Shown piece after piece: positions 26,461 to 35,378 of a stretch of 36,878 nt of DNA. The position numbers and the translations under genes were made by a program. The stretch's first letter is position 1, and each line of letters begins with the position of its first letter. The notes beneath the pieces were generated by a model that did no database searches, had not been told where the DNA came from, and worked only from the letters and a program-made list of their open reading frames with translations. The DNA comes from Acetobacter sp. DsW_063 (GTDB lineage Bacteria > Pseudomonadota > Alphaproteobacteria > Acetobacterales > Acetobacteraceae), in assembly GCF_002153745.1 (NCBI RefSeq), contig NZ_JOPL01000108.1, forward strand, positions 1 through 36,878, given 5' to 3'.

Positions 26461-27135
26461 GTGAGCCAGATGCTGCTCACTACCCAGGAGGTCACTGACG
26501 CTCCCGACGACGATTGTCAGCTATGTCCCCGGCTGGCGCAGTTGCGCAGCGCAAATCGACGAAACCACCCCGGAGTTGACCACGCGCCTATCCGCGCATG
26601 GGGGTCACGAGACGCCAGCGTCCTCATCGTGGGACCGGCACCCGAGACCAGAAAAGGCGCACTTCAGGGGCCGTTCTTCGGCGACAGAAATGCCAGCGCC
26701 ATTTTCTGCGAAACGCTGATTGAGCACGGGCTTGCGACCGGACATTACGCGTCGGACGACGCTATCGGCCTACGTTCCGATCATTGCCGGGTGGTCGGTG
26801 CCGTCCGATGCGCGCCACCCGCAGCCCTGCCGCAACCTGCGGAAGTTCACGCTTGCAACGCCTTCCTCAAGGCCGAACTCCGGGCGATGCCCAATCTTCG
26901 GCTCGTGCTGGCCATCGGCGCTCTGGCGCACAACGCCACCATCGCGGCGTGCGGCATGCCGATGGCGCGTCTCGGCTTTCAGCATGGGCGCGTAGCCACA
27001 CTGCCGGACGGGCTTATTATCGTCGATTGCAGTCTGTTGTCGGCACATAACCCGAGAGACCAACTGGTCTGTCGTGAAGTATTCAGCGCCATCGCCACGA
27101 TCGTAGTCGAGACGCTCAGGCGGCAAGGCCAGTAA
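26461..27135 (+). CDS. Uracil-DNA glycosylase superfamily protein (UDGb-like) with degenerate active-site motifs
   Basis: The 224-residue protein aligns by eye with family-5 uracil-DNA glycosylases (UDGb). Four cysteines for a [4Fe-4S] cluster are kept: C19, C22 (CQLCPRL), C117 (GAVRCAPP) and C132 (EVHACNAFL). But motif A reads GPAPETRKGALQGPFFGD (58-75), lacking the Asn-Arg-Thr of the usual GANRTGRPFTGD. Motif B reads SLLSAHN (191-197) where family 5 has YHxSxxN, so the His is replaced by Leu. The start is GTG at 26461. It may be catalytically dead or use another base or substrate. DNA binding is plausible; glycosylase activity is uncertain. Confidence 0.82.
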   Translation: MSQMLLTTQEVTDAPDDDCQLCPRLAQLRSANRRNHPGVDHAPIRAWGSRDASVLIVGPAPETRKGALQGPFFGDRNASAIFCETLIEHGLATGHYASDDAIGLRSDHCRVVGAVRCAPPAALPQPAEVHACNAFLKAELRAMPNLRLVLAIGALAHNATIAACGMPMARLGFQHGRVATLPDGLIIVDCSLLSAHNPRDQLVCREVFSAIATIVVETLRRQGQ

Positions 27136-27249
27136 AAGGTCTGCCGCCTAAAAGAGCCCCTGCCCGATATTGCGGGCGACCAGGACGAAACTTGCAAGCC
27201 AGACCGACTTCAGCTTCGCGGAAGTCACGCGCTCCACTAAGCGAGCACA

Positions 27250-27274
27250 CGGGCGGAATAAGCAATCCCGCCCG
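27250..27274. terminator. Hairpin between convergent genes
   Basis: CGGGCGG (27250-27256) and CCGCCCG (27268-27274) form a 7-bp stem with an 11-nt loop, 45 nt beyond the DUF2076 stop and 115 nt beyond the glycosylase-like gene. There is no T-run on either strand. A shared terminator is the likeliest reading. Confidence 0.4.
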
Positions 27275-27318
27275 CAAGAACCCCTCTTCACAATCAGGGA
27301 GCCGCTGGCGGGAGACGA

Positions 27319-28077
27319 TCAAAACGACTGGTCGTCGCCGCCGCCGCCCCAATCGCCACCACCACCCCAATCGCCGCCGCCAGCGTCGAAACCCTGATCG
27401 ACGGACGTCCCTGCGCCAGAGAACGGGTCGCCTCCAACGTCAGAGCCGTAATTGTTGTTGATGATTGTCTCTCCAGGAGCTCCCCAGCCACCGCCAAGGT
27501 CGCCGCCGCCGTGATGCCCGCTGAACAGACCTTCAAGCGCGTTCGCAGCCATCATGCCGCCAGCGACGCCAGCCGCAGTCGTCAGGGCTGAGCCCAGAAA
27601 GCCCGAACCGCGCTGCTGAAACATGCCAGGCTGAAAACCGGGGGGCATGGGCTGCATCTGCGGCTGCTGCGCGCCGTATCCATAGCCGGGCGCCGCCTGA
27701 CCGCCCCAACCCGGAGGTGGCGCCGTCTGGGCGCGTTGCTGACCGCCACCGAAAAGGCCGCCGAATATGCCGCCGGATGGCCGCGCCTGACTCTGCGCCT
27801 GTTGCAGCGCCTGCTGGGCCTGCTGCAGTTGGAACTGCAGTTCCCTGATACGATTCTGCGCCTCGACGAGTGCTGCTTCCTGCACCACCGCCATCTGTGT
27901 GATCCGGTAGCGGGCCTCCGGATACTGCTCGAGATTCTGAGCGATAAAGCGGTCCGCCTCCGGGTCGATCGGCGGCAGATTGGGTCGCGTGGCGGGCACG
28001 CTGCCGAAACCGGACTGCGGCGCGCCGCCAACGCGTGCGATGAATTTCGAAATCAGGTCGCGTTCTTCGGTGTTCAT
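27319..28077 (-). CDS. DUF2076 domain protein, glycine- and glutamine-rich
   Basis: The 252-residue protein begins with the DUF2076 pattern MNTEERDLISKFIARV, then DRFIAQNLEQYPEARYRITQ and VVQEAALVEAQNRIRELQ. A Gln-rich coiled coil (about 72-97) and Gly/Pro/Gln-rich segments follow. A conserved small-residue stretch GSGFLGSALTTAAGVAGGMM (about 157-176) may associate with membranes. The tail has repeated GGGGDWGGGGD. Pfam describes the family as periplasmic ligand-binding, but no signal peptide is visible here, so location and function are unsettled. Confidence 0.88.
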   Translation of the reverse strand: MNTEERDLISKFIARVGGAPQSGFGSVPATRPNLPPIDPEADRFIAQNLEQYPEARYRITQMAVVQEAALVEAQNRIRELQFQLQQAQQALQQAQSQARPSGGIFGGLFGGGQQRAQTAPPPGWGGQAAPGYGYGAQQPQMQPMPPGFQPGMFQQRGSGFLGSALTTAAGVAGGMMAANALEGLFSGHHGGGDLGGGWGAPGETIINNNYGSDVGGDPFSGAGTSVDQGFDAGGGDWGGGGDWGGGGDDQSF

Positions 28078-28223
28078 GCTTCGTGCCCTTTCAGACTACT
28101 CTTGCGCCGATATTTTGAGCGCCGGGGAAACCACGCGCAAGCGTATGGCGTATCGCCCAAAATTTTAATTTCGTCATAAAACGGCCATGCGCGCGTTCGA
28201 CGTCAGGCCGACAGTCTTTGATC

Positions 28224-28706
28224 TTATCCGTAAAGGACGGTCAGTGACGCGGATGCGAGCCGATGCGCGTTCATGACGAAGCCGACATACGCGGGAGACG
28301 CGTCGGCGGGGACGTCCAGAGTCGGCACGTCCAACGCAGTTACAGTGAAGACGTAACGGTGAACGCGACCTGGCGGCGGCGCGGCCCCGCCGTAACCCGG
28401 CGCGCCGAAATCGGTACGGGTTTGCCGCACGTTCTCGGGCAGGCCGCCTTTACCAGAGCCTGCGCCCTCGGGAAGCGCCGTCACTGTCGCCGGGAGGTCG
28501 ATGACCACCCAGTGCCACCAGCCTGAGCCAGTAGGCGCATCCGGATCGTATGCCGTGACGACGAAGCTTTTGGTTCCTTCCGGCGCCCCGCTCCACGCCA
28601 GAGGCGGAGAGAGATTGTCACCCGTCCGCCCCATGCCGGAATAAACCTGCGCCTGTGGCATCACTGCGCCGTTGGTCAGGGTCGCGCTGGTCAGTGTGAA
28701 GGTCAT
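28224..28706 (-). CDS. PEBP family protein (YbhB/YbcL type)
   Basis: The 160-residue protein has the phosphatidylethanolamine-binding-protein fold: NLSPPLAWSGAPEGTKSF, then DPDAPTGSGWWHWVVIDLP with the ligand-pocket residues, and PPPGRVHRYVFTVTALDV. Bacterial homologues have no settled function. No signal peptide is seen, so it is probably cytoplasmic. GGGGGA lies upstream of the ATG at 28706. Confidence 0.93.
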   Translation of the reverse strand: MTFTLTSATLTNGAVMPQAQVYSGMGRTGDNLSPPLAWSGAPEGTKSFVVTAYDPDAPTGSGWWHWVVIDLPATVTALPEGAGSGKGGLPENVRQTRTDFGAPGYGGAAPPPGRVHRYVFTVTALDVPTLDVPADASPAYVGFVMNAHRLASASLTVLYG

Positions 28707-28775
28707 TGGATTATCCCCCTGTCACGATAGATGGGCTTTCTCGTGAAAGCGTCTGCGTCGAACCGACCTCTCGCC

Positions 28776-28997
28776 TCACCAGTTGAGGCTGATAAGCCAG
28801 AACTCCTCTGAAGTGAGGGTGACCCCCTGGCCGCAAGCGGTGGAGTCGGCCGCTGCGCTGGCCAGAGCCGCGATACGCTCGACCATGATGATCTTGCGCT
28901 GATGCGCCTCCGACGCCTCGGTAGACGTCTTCAGCACGTCGAGCGAAACTTTGGCGGCCTTCGCGACCCGCACGGCGTCGAGCAAAGCATAGGACAT
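28776..28997 (-). CDS. 73-residue hypothetical protein
   Basis: I do not recognise this protein. It is mostly helical (YALLDAVRVAKAAKVSLDVL, then a charged middle and an Ala-rich helix) and ends EEFWLISLNW. The ATG at 28997 is chosen because GAGGAA lies 8 nt upstream; an ATG seven codons earlier has none. There is no membrane segment or known motif. It lies upstream of the PEBP gene on the same strand, 69 nt apart. Confidence 0.6.
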   Translation of the reverse strand: MSYALLDAVRVAKAAKVSLDVLKTSTEASEAHQRKIIMVERIAALASAAADSTACGQGVTLTSEEFWLISLNW

Positions 28998-29349
28998 GGG
29001 CAGGTTCCTCAAAGCCATGGCGCGACCGTCAGGGCCGCGCGCGTTGGGCAGAAAATGGCGCTCCTGACCGGCCGCATCAACCCCGCCATGACAAGGAGGC
29101 GCGCGGAACCATACTCCGCTCAGGAATACGTCCGTCCGCGCGCCCCCCGTAAAGGCTGTCCGAAGCCGCAGGCGTCAGCGGGAACGCATGACGGCATGAC
29201 GGCATGAAACGCGCCTGACCAGCCTCCATCCGGGACTGCGTCTCGCGGCGTAGCGCCTGCGGCAGTCGCAGCCAGCCGCATTTGCGGGAGGCGCCCAAGC
29301 CAACGCAATGCTGGCGCGCGAAGCCGATTCCCCTTAAACGCTGCGGCCC
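28998..29349. other. 352-nt intergenic region with a 10-bp inverted repeat and 8-bp direct repeats
   Basis: No gene was found between the divergent 73-residue ORF and queA. GGCGCGCGGA (29098-29107) and TCCGCGCGCC (29135-29144) are perfect inverted repeats 27 nt apart. GCATGACG occurs twice in tandem (29186-29201), followed by GCATGAAA. The queA start has no clear ribosome binding site, and no promoter is evident by eye. Confidence 0.5.
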
Positions 29350-30405
29350 ATGACCGACCGCACAGCAGATTACGATTTCGACCTGCCTCAGGAGTCGATC
29401 GCGCAAAGTCCGGCGCGACCAAGGGACAGTGCGCGCCTGCTGGACGTGACGCAGACAGGCCTCGCCGACTGTACGATGCGTGAGTTTCCCGACCTGCTGC
29501 GACCGGGCGATTTGCTCGTGGCCAACGACACGGCTGTCATTCGCGCCCAGCTTCGCGCACTACGCGGCGAAGCGAAGATCGGCGTGACGCTCGATCGCAT
29601 CCTGCCGGACGGAAGCTGGCACGCGCTGATCCGCAATGCGCGGCGCCTGCGCGTAGGCGACAGGCTGACGTTCCCCGGCGCACGGGCCGAAGACGTCGCG
29701 GACGTGCTGGAACTGGAAGACGGCGGCGGCGCCACGCTGCGCTTCAGCGCCGAAGGCGACGCCTTCGACGCCTTCCTTCAGGCCGCGGGAGCGCTGGCGC
29801 TTCCGCCCTATATCCACCGCCCGGCAGGTCCGACCTCCGAGGACGAACGCGATTACACGACGATTTTCTCCGCCCACAAGGGCGCGGTCGCGGCCCCGAC
29901 CGCAGGGCTGCATTTCACGCCGGACCTGCTGCGACGCATCGACGAGGCGGGGATCGAGCGCAGGACGCTCACGCTGCATGTCGGCGCGGGCACGTTCCTG
30001 CCGGTGCGGGCCGAGACGCTGACGGGCCACAAGATGCACGCCGAACGCGGCGTCGTGACGGCGGAAACGGCGGATGCGATCGACGCCGCGCGCGCCCGTG
30101 GCGGGCGGATCGTCGCTGTCGGCACCACGACGCTCCGGTTGCTGGAAAGCGCCGTGGACGAGCAGGGCGTGGTACGTCCCTTCGATGGGGAGACCTCGAT
30201 CTTCATCACGCCGGGCTTCACGTTCCGGGCGGTGGATATGCTGCTCACCAATTTTCATCTGCCACGCTCGACACTGTTCATGCTTGTCAGCGCCTTCGCC
30301 GGGACCGAACGCATGCGCGGGGCCTATGCGCACGCGGTGCGGGAAGGCTACCGTTTCTATTCTTATGGCGACGCGTGCCTTCTGCGACGCGAGGACAACC
30401 GATGA
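29350..30405 (+). CDS. queA: S-adenosylmethionine:tRNA ribosyltransferase-isomerase
   Basis: QueA transfers a ribosyl group from S-adenosylmethionine to preQ1 at tRNA position 34, giving epoxyqueuosine. The 351-residue protein starts YDFDLPQESIAQSPARPRD and contains DYTTIFSAHKGAVAAPTAGL, LHFTPDLL, HVGAGTFLPVR and the C-terminal TNFHLPRSTLFMLVSAFAG. All are family hallmarks. It leads the queuosine group with tgt and queG, which act directly before and after it. Confidence 0.96.
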   Translation: MTDRTADYDFDLPQESIAQSPARPRDSARLLDVTQTGLADCTMREFPDLLRPGDLLVANDTAVIRAQLRALRGEAKIGVTLDRILPDGSWHALIRNARRLRVGDRLTFPGARAEDVADVLELEDGGGATLRFSAEGDAFDAFLQAAGALALPPYIHRPAGPTSEDERDYTTIFSAHKGAVAAPTAGLHFTPDLLRRIDEAGIERRTLTLHVGAGTFLPVRAETLTGHKMHAERGVVTAETADAIDAARARGGRIVAVGTTTLRLLESAVDEQGVVRPFDGETSIFITPGFTFRAVDMLLTNFHLPRSTLFMLVSAFAGTERMRGAYAHAVREGYRFYSYGDACLLRREDNR

Positions 30406-30492
30406 TTGGCGACCGATGACCAAGGCCTGCCCCCTGCCTGCGACCCGCACGACCGCCCCGCTCCGTCTTGAGCGCTCTGCCGGGAGGCGCGT

Positions 30493-31653
30493 ATGACCGC
30501 TTTCAACTGGCGGTGCGAGGCGGTTGACGGCCGCGCCCGCGCAGGCGTTCTCGAAACCGCTCATGGTCCGGTGGCGACGCCGACCTTCATGCCCGTCGGC
30601 ACGGTCGGAACGGTGAAGGCGATGACCATGGACGCCGTGCGCTCCACGGGCGCGGGGATCGTGCTGGGCAACACCTATCACCTGATGCTGCGGCCGGGCG
30701 CCGAGCGGGTCCGCGCCCTGGGCGGACTGCACCGGATGATGGACTGGCCGGGTCCGATCCTGACCGATTCGGGCGGATTTCAGGTCATGTCGTTGGGCGC
30801 GCTGCGCAAGCTCGATCAGGACGGGGTGACGTTCCAATCGCATATCGACGGCTCAAAGCACCGGCTCGATCCAGAGCGCTCCACGGCGATCCAGTATGTG
30901 CTCGACGCCACCATCACCATGTGTTTCGACGAGTGCCCCGCCCTGCCCGCCGAGGCCGAGGCCATCGCCGCCTCGATGCGGCTGTCGATGCGCTGGGCGG
31001 CGCGGTCGCGTGAGGCGTTCGTGCAACGTGAGGGCTACGGGCAGTTCGGCATCGTGCAGGGCGGCGTCGAGCCGGAGCTGCGCGCCGAGAGTGCGAAGGC
31101 GCTGTGCGACATCGGATTCGAAGGGTATGCGATCGGCGGTCTGGCCGTCGGCGAGGGACAGGAGCTGATGTTCGCGACGCTCGACGTCACGACGCCGCTG
31201 CTGCCGGGCGACAAGCCACGTTATCTGATGGGCGTCGGCACGCCAGACGATCTTCTTGGCGGCGTCGAGCGCGGCGTGGACATGTTCGACTGCGTCATGC
31301 CGACGCGCGCTGGCCGCACAGCCCGCGCCTACAATGAACGCGGCACATTGAACCTCCGCAACGCCCGCTTCGCTACCGACGCGCGGCCGATCTCGCCGGA
31401 TTGCGACTGCCTCGCCTGCTCGCGGCACTCACGCGCCTATCTGCATCATCTGTTTCGCGCCGACGAGATTCTCGGACCGATGCTGCTGACCTGGCACAAC
31501 CTCGCTTATTACCAGCGTATGATGCGCGGCCTGCGCGCGGCGATCATCGCGGGCGACCTCGCAGCGCACGGCGCGGCCCTGCGCGCGGCGTGGGCGCAGG
31601 GTGACTGGACGGAGGACGAATGGCCGCAGCCTTCGATCCCGCCGGTTCCCTGA
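30493..31653 (+). CDS. tgt: tRNA-guanine(34) transglycosylase
   Basis: Tgt swaps guanine 34 of tRNAs with GUN anticodons for preQ1. The general acid/base D92 is in [11 protein letters not shown] and the nucleophile D266 in [15 protein letters not shown]. Zinc ligands C304, C306, C309 and H335 have the spacing of the Zymomonas enzyme (C318, C320, C323, H349). Length 386 is normal. GGGAGG precedes the ATG. Its end overlaps queG by 34 nt in another frame. Confidence 0.97.
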   Translation: MTAFNWRCEAVDGRARAGVLETAHGPVATPTFMPVGTVGTVKAMTMDAVRSTGAGIVLGNTYHLMLRPGAERVRALGGLHRMMDWPGPILTDSGGFQVMSLGALRKLDQDGVTFQSHIDGSKHRLDPERSTAIQYVLDATITMCFDECPALPAEAEAIAASMRLSMRWAARSREAFVQREGYGQFGIVQGGVEPELRAESAKALCDIGFEGYAIGGLAVGEGQELMFATLDVTTPLLPGDKPRYLMGVGTPDDLLGGVERGVDMFDCVMPTRAGRTARAYNERGTLNLRNARFATDARPISPDCDCLACSRHSRAYLHHLFRADEILGPMLLTWHNLAYYQRMMRGLRAAIIAGDLAAHGAALRAAWAQGDWTEDEWPQPSIPPVP

Positions 31654-32735
31654 GCGGAGACGCCAAAGGGAACAATCCGCACGCGGCCGCTCTGGCTGAC
31701 CGTCTGCGCGACAAGGCTTTCGCGCTGGGTTTCGACGCGTTCGGGATCTGCGACACGAACCTGGGGGGTGAGGCGCGCGAGCGGCTGCGCGCCTTTCTCG
31801 AGGCCGGACGTCACGGCGCGATGACGTGGATGACCGAGCGAACAGAAGCACGGTCGCATCCGAACGGATTATGGCCCGAGGCGCGAAGCGTCGTCGCGCT
31901 CGGCCTGAATTACGGTCCGGACGGCGACGCCCTCGCCACTCTGGATCGTCCTGATCGCGGCAACATCTCCGTTTACGCCCGCAACCGGGATTATCACGAC
32001 ATCATCAAGGGATTGCTCAAGCATCTGGCGCAGTTCCTTGTCGCCGAAGCCCGCAGGCGCGACCTTCCCGCCGAGGTCAAGGTGTTCGTCGACACGGCGC
32101 CCGTGCCCGAAAAACCTCTGGCGGAACGAGCGGGGCTCGGCTGGCAGGGTAAGCACACCAATCTGGTGTCGCGCACGCACGGAAGCTGGCTGCTGCTGGG
32201 CGAGATCTACACGACGCTGGCCCTGCCGCCGTCGTCGCTTTCGGGCGGACGGTGCGGCAGTTGCACGCGGTGCCTCACAGCCTGCCCGACAGAAGCGTTT
32301 CCAGCGCCATATCAACTGGATGCGCGGCGATGCGTGTCTTATCTCACCATCGAACACCCGGGACCAATTCCGCATGAATTTCGCGAGGCCATGGGCAACC
32401 GGGTCTACGGTTGCGACGATTGCCTCGCCGTCTGTCCGTGGAACCGGTTCGCCTCGGCGTCTCGTCAGGCGAAGCTTCAGGCCCGCGAGGATCTGACGGC
32501 GCCGCGCCTCGCGGAGCTCGCAGCTCTGGACGACGCCGGGTTTCGAGCACTGTTTTCAGGATCGCCTATCAAGCGAATCGGGCGAAACCGATTTGTCCGC
32601 AACGTCATGATCGCAATCGGCAACTCAGCCGAAGTCTCGCTGCTGCCTGTGGCGCAGGCGCGATGCGACGATGGCGATCCCGTCGTGGCCGAGGCCGCGC
32701 GATGGGCCTGCGGTCGGCTGGAGGAACAGGGATGA
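31620..32735 (+). CDS. queG: Epoxyqueuosine reductase
   Basis: QueG reduces epoxyqueuosine to queuosine with a cobalamin and two [4Fe-4S] clusters. Cluster cysteines are in [16 protein letters not shown] (C212, C215, C218, C222), RRCVSYL (C238) and [11 protein letters not shown] (C265, C268, C272). The stretch [20 protein letters not shown] includes the conserved catalytic Asp158. The ATG at 31620 lies inside the tgt end, suggesting coupled translation. The last codons overlap the next gene as ATGA. Confidence 0.95.
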   Translation: MAAAFDPAGSLSGDAKGNNPHAAALADRLRDKAFALGFDAFGICDTNLGGEARERLRAFLEAGRHGAMTWMTERTEARSHPNGLWPEARSVVALGLNYGPDGDALATLDRPDRGNISVYARNRDYHDIIKGLLKHLAQFLVAEARRRDLPAEVKVFVDTAPVPEKPLAERAGLGWQGKHTNLVSRTHGSWLLLGEIYTTLALPPSSLSGGRCGSCTRCLTACPTEAFPAPYQLDARRCVSYLTIEHPGPIPHEFREAMGNRVYGCDDCLAVCPWNRFASASRQAKLQAREDLTAPRLAELAALDDAGFRALFSGSPIKRIGRNRFVRNVMIAIGNSAEVSLLPVAQARCDDGDPVVAEAARWACGRLEEQG

Positions 32736-33043
32736 GTCGCCATCTTGTAAAGCGGAGTCTGGTTCTTTCGGGACATGGAACCAGCGTGGCTCTGGAGCCC
32801 GAATTCTGGCGGGCGATCGACGCCATCGCGATGGAGAACAAGCTCGGGATATCTCAGGTGGTCGAAGCGATCGACGCCACGCGCGACCCACAGCGACCTT
32901 TGGCGTCCGCCTTGCGGGTGGCGGCGCTGCATCATGCATCCGGCGAAGGCGAAGCGATCTGGAGACAGATTACAGTAGGAGCGCCATCGGCCAGCGCTCC
33001 TGACGCGGCGGTGGATGGCGATCCGGATCTGGCTGACGCGTGA
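32732..33043 (+). CDS. Ribbon-helix-helix domain protein
   Basis: The 103-residue protein has the pattern [20 protein letters not shown] then [20 protein letters not shown], typical of the RHH_4-type domain found in alphaproteobacteria. Such proteins often bind DNA as dimers. The C-terminal 40 residues are low-complexity. Its ATG overlaps the queG stop as ATGA, so it is co-translated with the queuosine genes. Whether it regulates them is unknown. Confidence 0.85.
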   Translation: MSRHLVKRSLVLSGHGTSVALEPEFWRAIDAIAMENKLGISQVVEAIDATRDPQRPLASALRVAALHHASGEGEAIWRQITVGAPSASAPDAAVDGDPDLADA

Positions 33044-33241
33044 TCGACACGTCTGGGGCGGCCTGATCTTCCCATGCCCCGATCGGGGGCGTCACCGCTG
33101 GCGATACGAAGTCTGACTAACAAAATGACAATGTCTGCAAGTTTAACCGAAGCCATTAACCTATCGGAAACATCAAACCCTCTAGCGTCGGAAGGATCGC
33201 GAGCAAACGCCGCGCCGCCCCCAAGCCCATGCAGGAACCCA

Positions 33242-33421
33242 ATGGCCGCCAACGTCCTTCGTCTCCCGCATTGTCCGCAGACCAGCCCCCTGCTCATCTC
33301 CCATTCGTTGCTGCAAATGGCCGACGTGGTCTGGGAGGCCGGAATGACCAACATCGCCAACGAGTTGATCGCTCTGGCGCATTCGGCCTTCGACCGGGCG
33401 CCGGACCTGACGACGAGCTGA
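33242..33421 (+). CDS. Small 59-residue hypothetical protein
   Basis: An ATG at 33242 with AGGAA 7 nt upstream opens a frame of 59 codons. The product has LLQMADVVWEAGMTNIANEL, an amphipathic helix, and no known motif. A longer frame begins at 33074 but its extra residues are low-complexity and it has no clear ribosome site. I do not recognise it. The AT-rich DNA at 33110-33180 could carry its promoter. Confidence 0.5.
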   Translation: MAANVLRLPHCPQTSPLLISHSLLQMADVVWEAGMTNIANELIALAHSAFDRAPDLTTS

Positions 33422-33471
33422 CGCCGACGTGGCCCCTTGGGAGCGTCGCTTTCCGGTGCTAGGCTTTTCAC

Positions 33472-34299
33472 ATGGCGATATGGGGCAAACTATTTGGCGG
33501 AGTGGCCGGGTTCGCGGTCGGCGGTCCGATGGGCGCCGTCGTTGGCGCGGCGCTGGGGCATGCGGCCGACAACGGCGCGATCCTCGAAGGTCCCGGAACA
33601 GGATGGAGCGACAACTGGGGCGCCCGCATAGCCCCGGACCCCAACGGGGCGGCGACGTTTGTGGCGGCGAAAGTCGCATCGGTGGCGGGGCGCAAGGATC
33701 AGCTCTACGCCCTGTGCACGGTGATCCTGTCCGCCAAGGTCGCCAAGTGCGACGCCCCCGTTAACCGGGCGGAGATCGACGCCTTCAAGAGCCGTTTCCG
33801 CGCTCCGCCCGAGAGCATGACGGAAATTGGCCGCCTGTTCGACATGGCGCGGCAGAGGACGGACGACTACGAATATTTCGCCCGCGAACTGGGGCACGCT
33901 TTTCGCGACGACAAGGCGCAGCTTGAGGATCTGCTGGCGGCGCTCTTCACGATCGCGCGCGCGGACGCTCGCAAGGGAGAGTCTCTGCACCCGGCGGAGT
34001 TGCGCTTTCTGACCCGAACGCATCAGGCGTTTGGCCTCGGTCGCGGCGCGTGGGACCGGGCGGAGAACGGGCGCTCACGTCCCGCGTTTGGCGAGGACGA
34101 CGCCTATACAATTCTCGGCGTATCCGTCGAAGCATCGGACGACGAAGTTCGTACGACTTGGCGTCAGCTCGTTCGCACCCATCACCCGGACGTTCTTTCG
34201 GCGCGCAACGCTTCTCCCAAGGAAATGGAAGTCGCGGCGACGACGATCGCGCGGATCAACGCTGCGTGGGATGTGGTGAAACGTGAACGCGGCCTGTAG
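33472..34299 (+). CDS. TerB-DnaJ protein (DjlA-like co-chaperone)
   Basis: The 275-residue protein has an N-terminal Gly/Ala-rich hydrophobic stretch (8-30) that may be a membrane anchor. A TerB-like helical domain (about 75-190) includes KSRFRAPPESMTEIGRLF. A C-terminal J domain (about 208-272) carries the HPD motif at 238-240 (HHPDVL). This is the layout of DjlA, which stimulates DnaK. The HPD is intact, so it should be active as a co-chaperone. It lies between the queuosine cluster and mlaA. Confidence 0.92.
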   Translation: MAIWGKLFGGVAGFAVGGPMGAVVGAALGHAADNGAILEGPGTGWSDNWGARIAPDPNGAATFVAAKVASVAGRKDQLYALCTVILSAKVAKCDAPVNRAEIDAFKSRFRAPPESMTEIGRLFDMARQRTDDYEYFARELGHAFRDDKAQLEDLLAALFTIARADARKGESLHPAELRFLTRTHQAFGLGRGAWDRAENGRSRPAFGEDDAYTILGVSVEASDDEVRTTWRQLVRTHHPDVLSARNASPKEMEVAATTIARINAAWDVVKRERGL

Positions 34300-34491
34300 G
34301 GCAAATTCCGCGTTATGCCTGAACCGCGCATTGAGAAGACGGGTCGTCACGGGGCCGCAAGATTGCATCACCGACGCGACATGCTAGAGAGTGGCGACGT
34401 CCGGAGGTCTTGACGCGTTGTAACGGCGCTTTCCTGCCCTGCCCCTTCGGCTGTGCAGGGAGGCGCGGGCAGCATTGGGGAAGTCTTAGGT

Positions 34492-35349
34492 ATGAGTTCA
34501 GAAACAGGCGATCAGCAGCGGATCCTTCACTCGCGGACGCGCCAGCTTCTGAGCGATGGCCCCGAACACACGAACCGGCGCACGGGTCCGACAGGACGAA
34601 TCGGCTCCCTGCTCGTCGCCACGCTGACCCTTGCCGGATGTGGGTCTTTGACCACGCCCAAACCCAAGGATCCTGAGGCGCTCGCGGAATACAACGAGGC
34701 GAACGACAAGTTCGAACCGATGAACCGCAAGATGTACAACCTGTCGATGACCGTCGATAAATACACGCTCAAGCCGGTCGCCAAGGCTTATGTCTGGGCC
34801 GTTCCCCGTCCCGTGCGCTCATCTCTGGCCAATATGGCGCAGACGATGAACGAGCCCGTCGTGTTCTTCAACGACGTGGGCGCGGGCAAACCACGCCGCG
34901 CGGGCGACGCGTTCGTGCGCTGGTGCATCAACATGACGGCTGGCGTCGGCGGGTTGATCGACGTGGCGAAATACGCGGGTTACCCGCATCATGATAATGA
35001 CGCCGGCCTGACGCTTGCGACATGGGGCGTGCCTTCCGGCCCCTACCTGTTCCTGCCCATGATGGGTCCGTCCTCCGTGCGCGACGGCATCGGCTATGGT
35101 ATCGACACAGGCCTGATGCCGCTGAACTACGTCCCACGCGGGTATGGCCTGCTGACCTTCAACTGGGCTTACAACATCGTCAACACCATCAACTCCCGCG
35201 CAGATCGTATCGACGATCTGGACAATCTGGAGAAAGATGCGCTTGACCCCTACGCCACGATCCGAAGCGCTTACCAGCAGCAGCGGAAGGCGTTGGCGGA
35301 CTCGATCAAGAACGATCATCGGGCGACTGTGCCTGATTGGTACAACTGA
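34492..35349 (+). CDS. mlaA: Outer-membrane lipoprotein MlaA (VacJ)
   Basis: MlaA sits in the outer membrane and removes misplaced phospholipids, passing them to MlaC. The lipobox LTLAGC puts the lipidated cysteine at C50. Family features follow: EYNEANDKFEPMNRKMYN, YVWAVPRPVRSSLANM and GVPSGPYLFLPMMGPSSVRD. The start is uncertain: ATG at 34492 gives a long polar leader of about 37 residues before the signal peptide; a GTG at 34453 would be longer still. It precedes mlaC by 29 nt. The ABC transporter genes of the system are not in the window. Confidence 0.93.
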   Translation: MSSETGDQQRILHSRTRQLLSDGPEHTNRRTGPTGRIGSLLVATLTLAGCGSLTTPKPKDPEALAEYNEANDKFEPMNRKMYNLSMTVDKYTLKPVAKAYVWAVPRPVRSSLANMAQTMNEPVVFFNDVGAGKPRRAGDAFVRWCINMTAGVGGLIDVAKYAGYPHHDNDAGLTLATWGVPSGPYLFLPMMGPSSVRDGIGYGIDTGLMPLNYVPRGYGLLTFNWAYNIVNTINSRADRIDDLDNLEKDALDPYATIRSAYQQQRKALADSIKNDHRATVPDWYN

Positions 35350-35378
35350 ACCGATGCAATAAAAAAGGGCAGACCAGA

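Noticed and set aside
27319-27420. Glycine-rich repeats at the DUF2076 C-terminus as a CRISPR or DNA repeat array
   Set aside because: The DNA repeats are short in-frame Gly/Asp/Trp codons of the protein tail, with no spacers or equal-length units.
34410-34440. TTGACG as an mlaA promoter
   Set aside because: The -35 is reasonable but there is no acceptable -10 at 16-18 nt.
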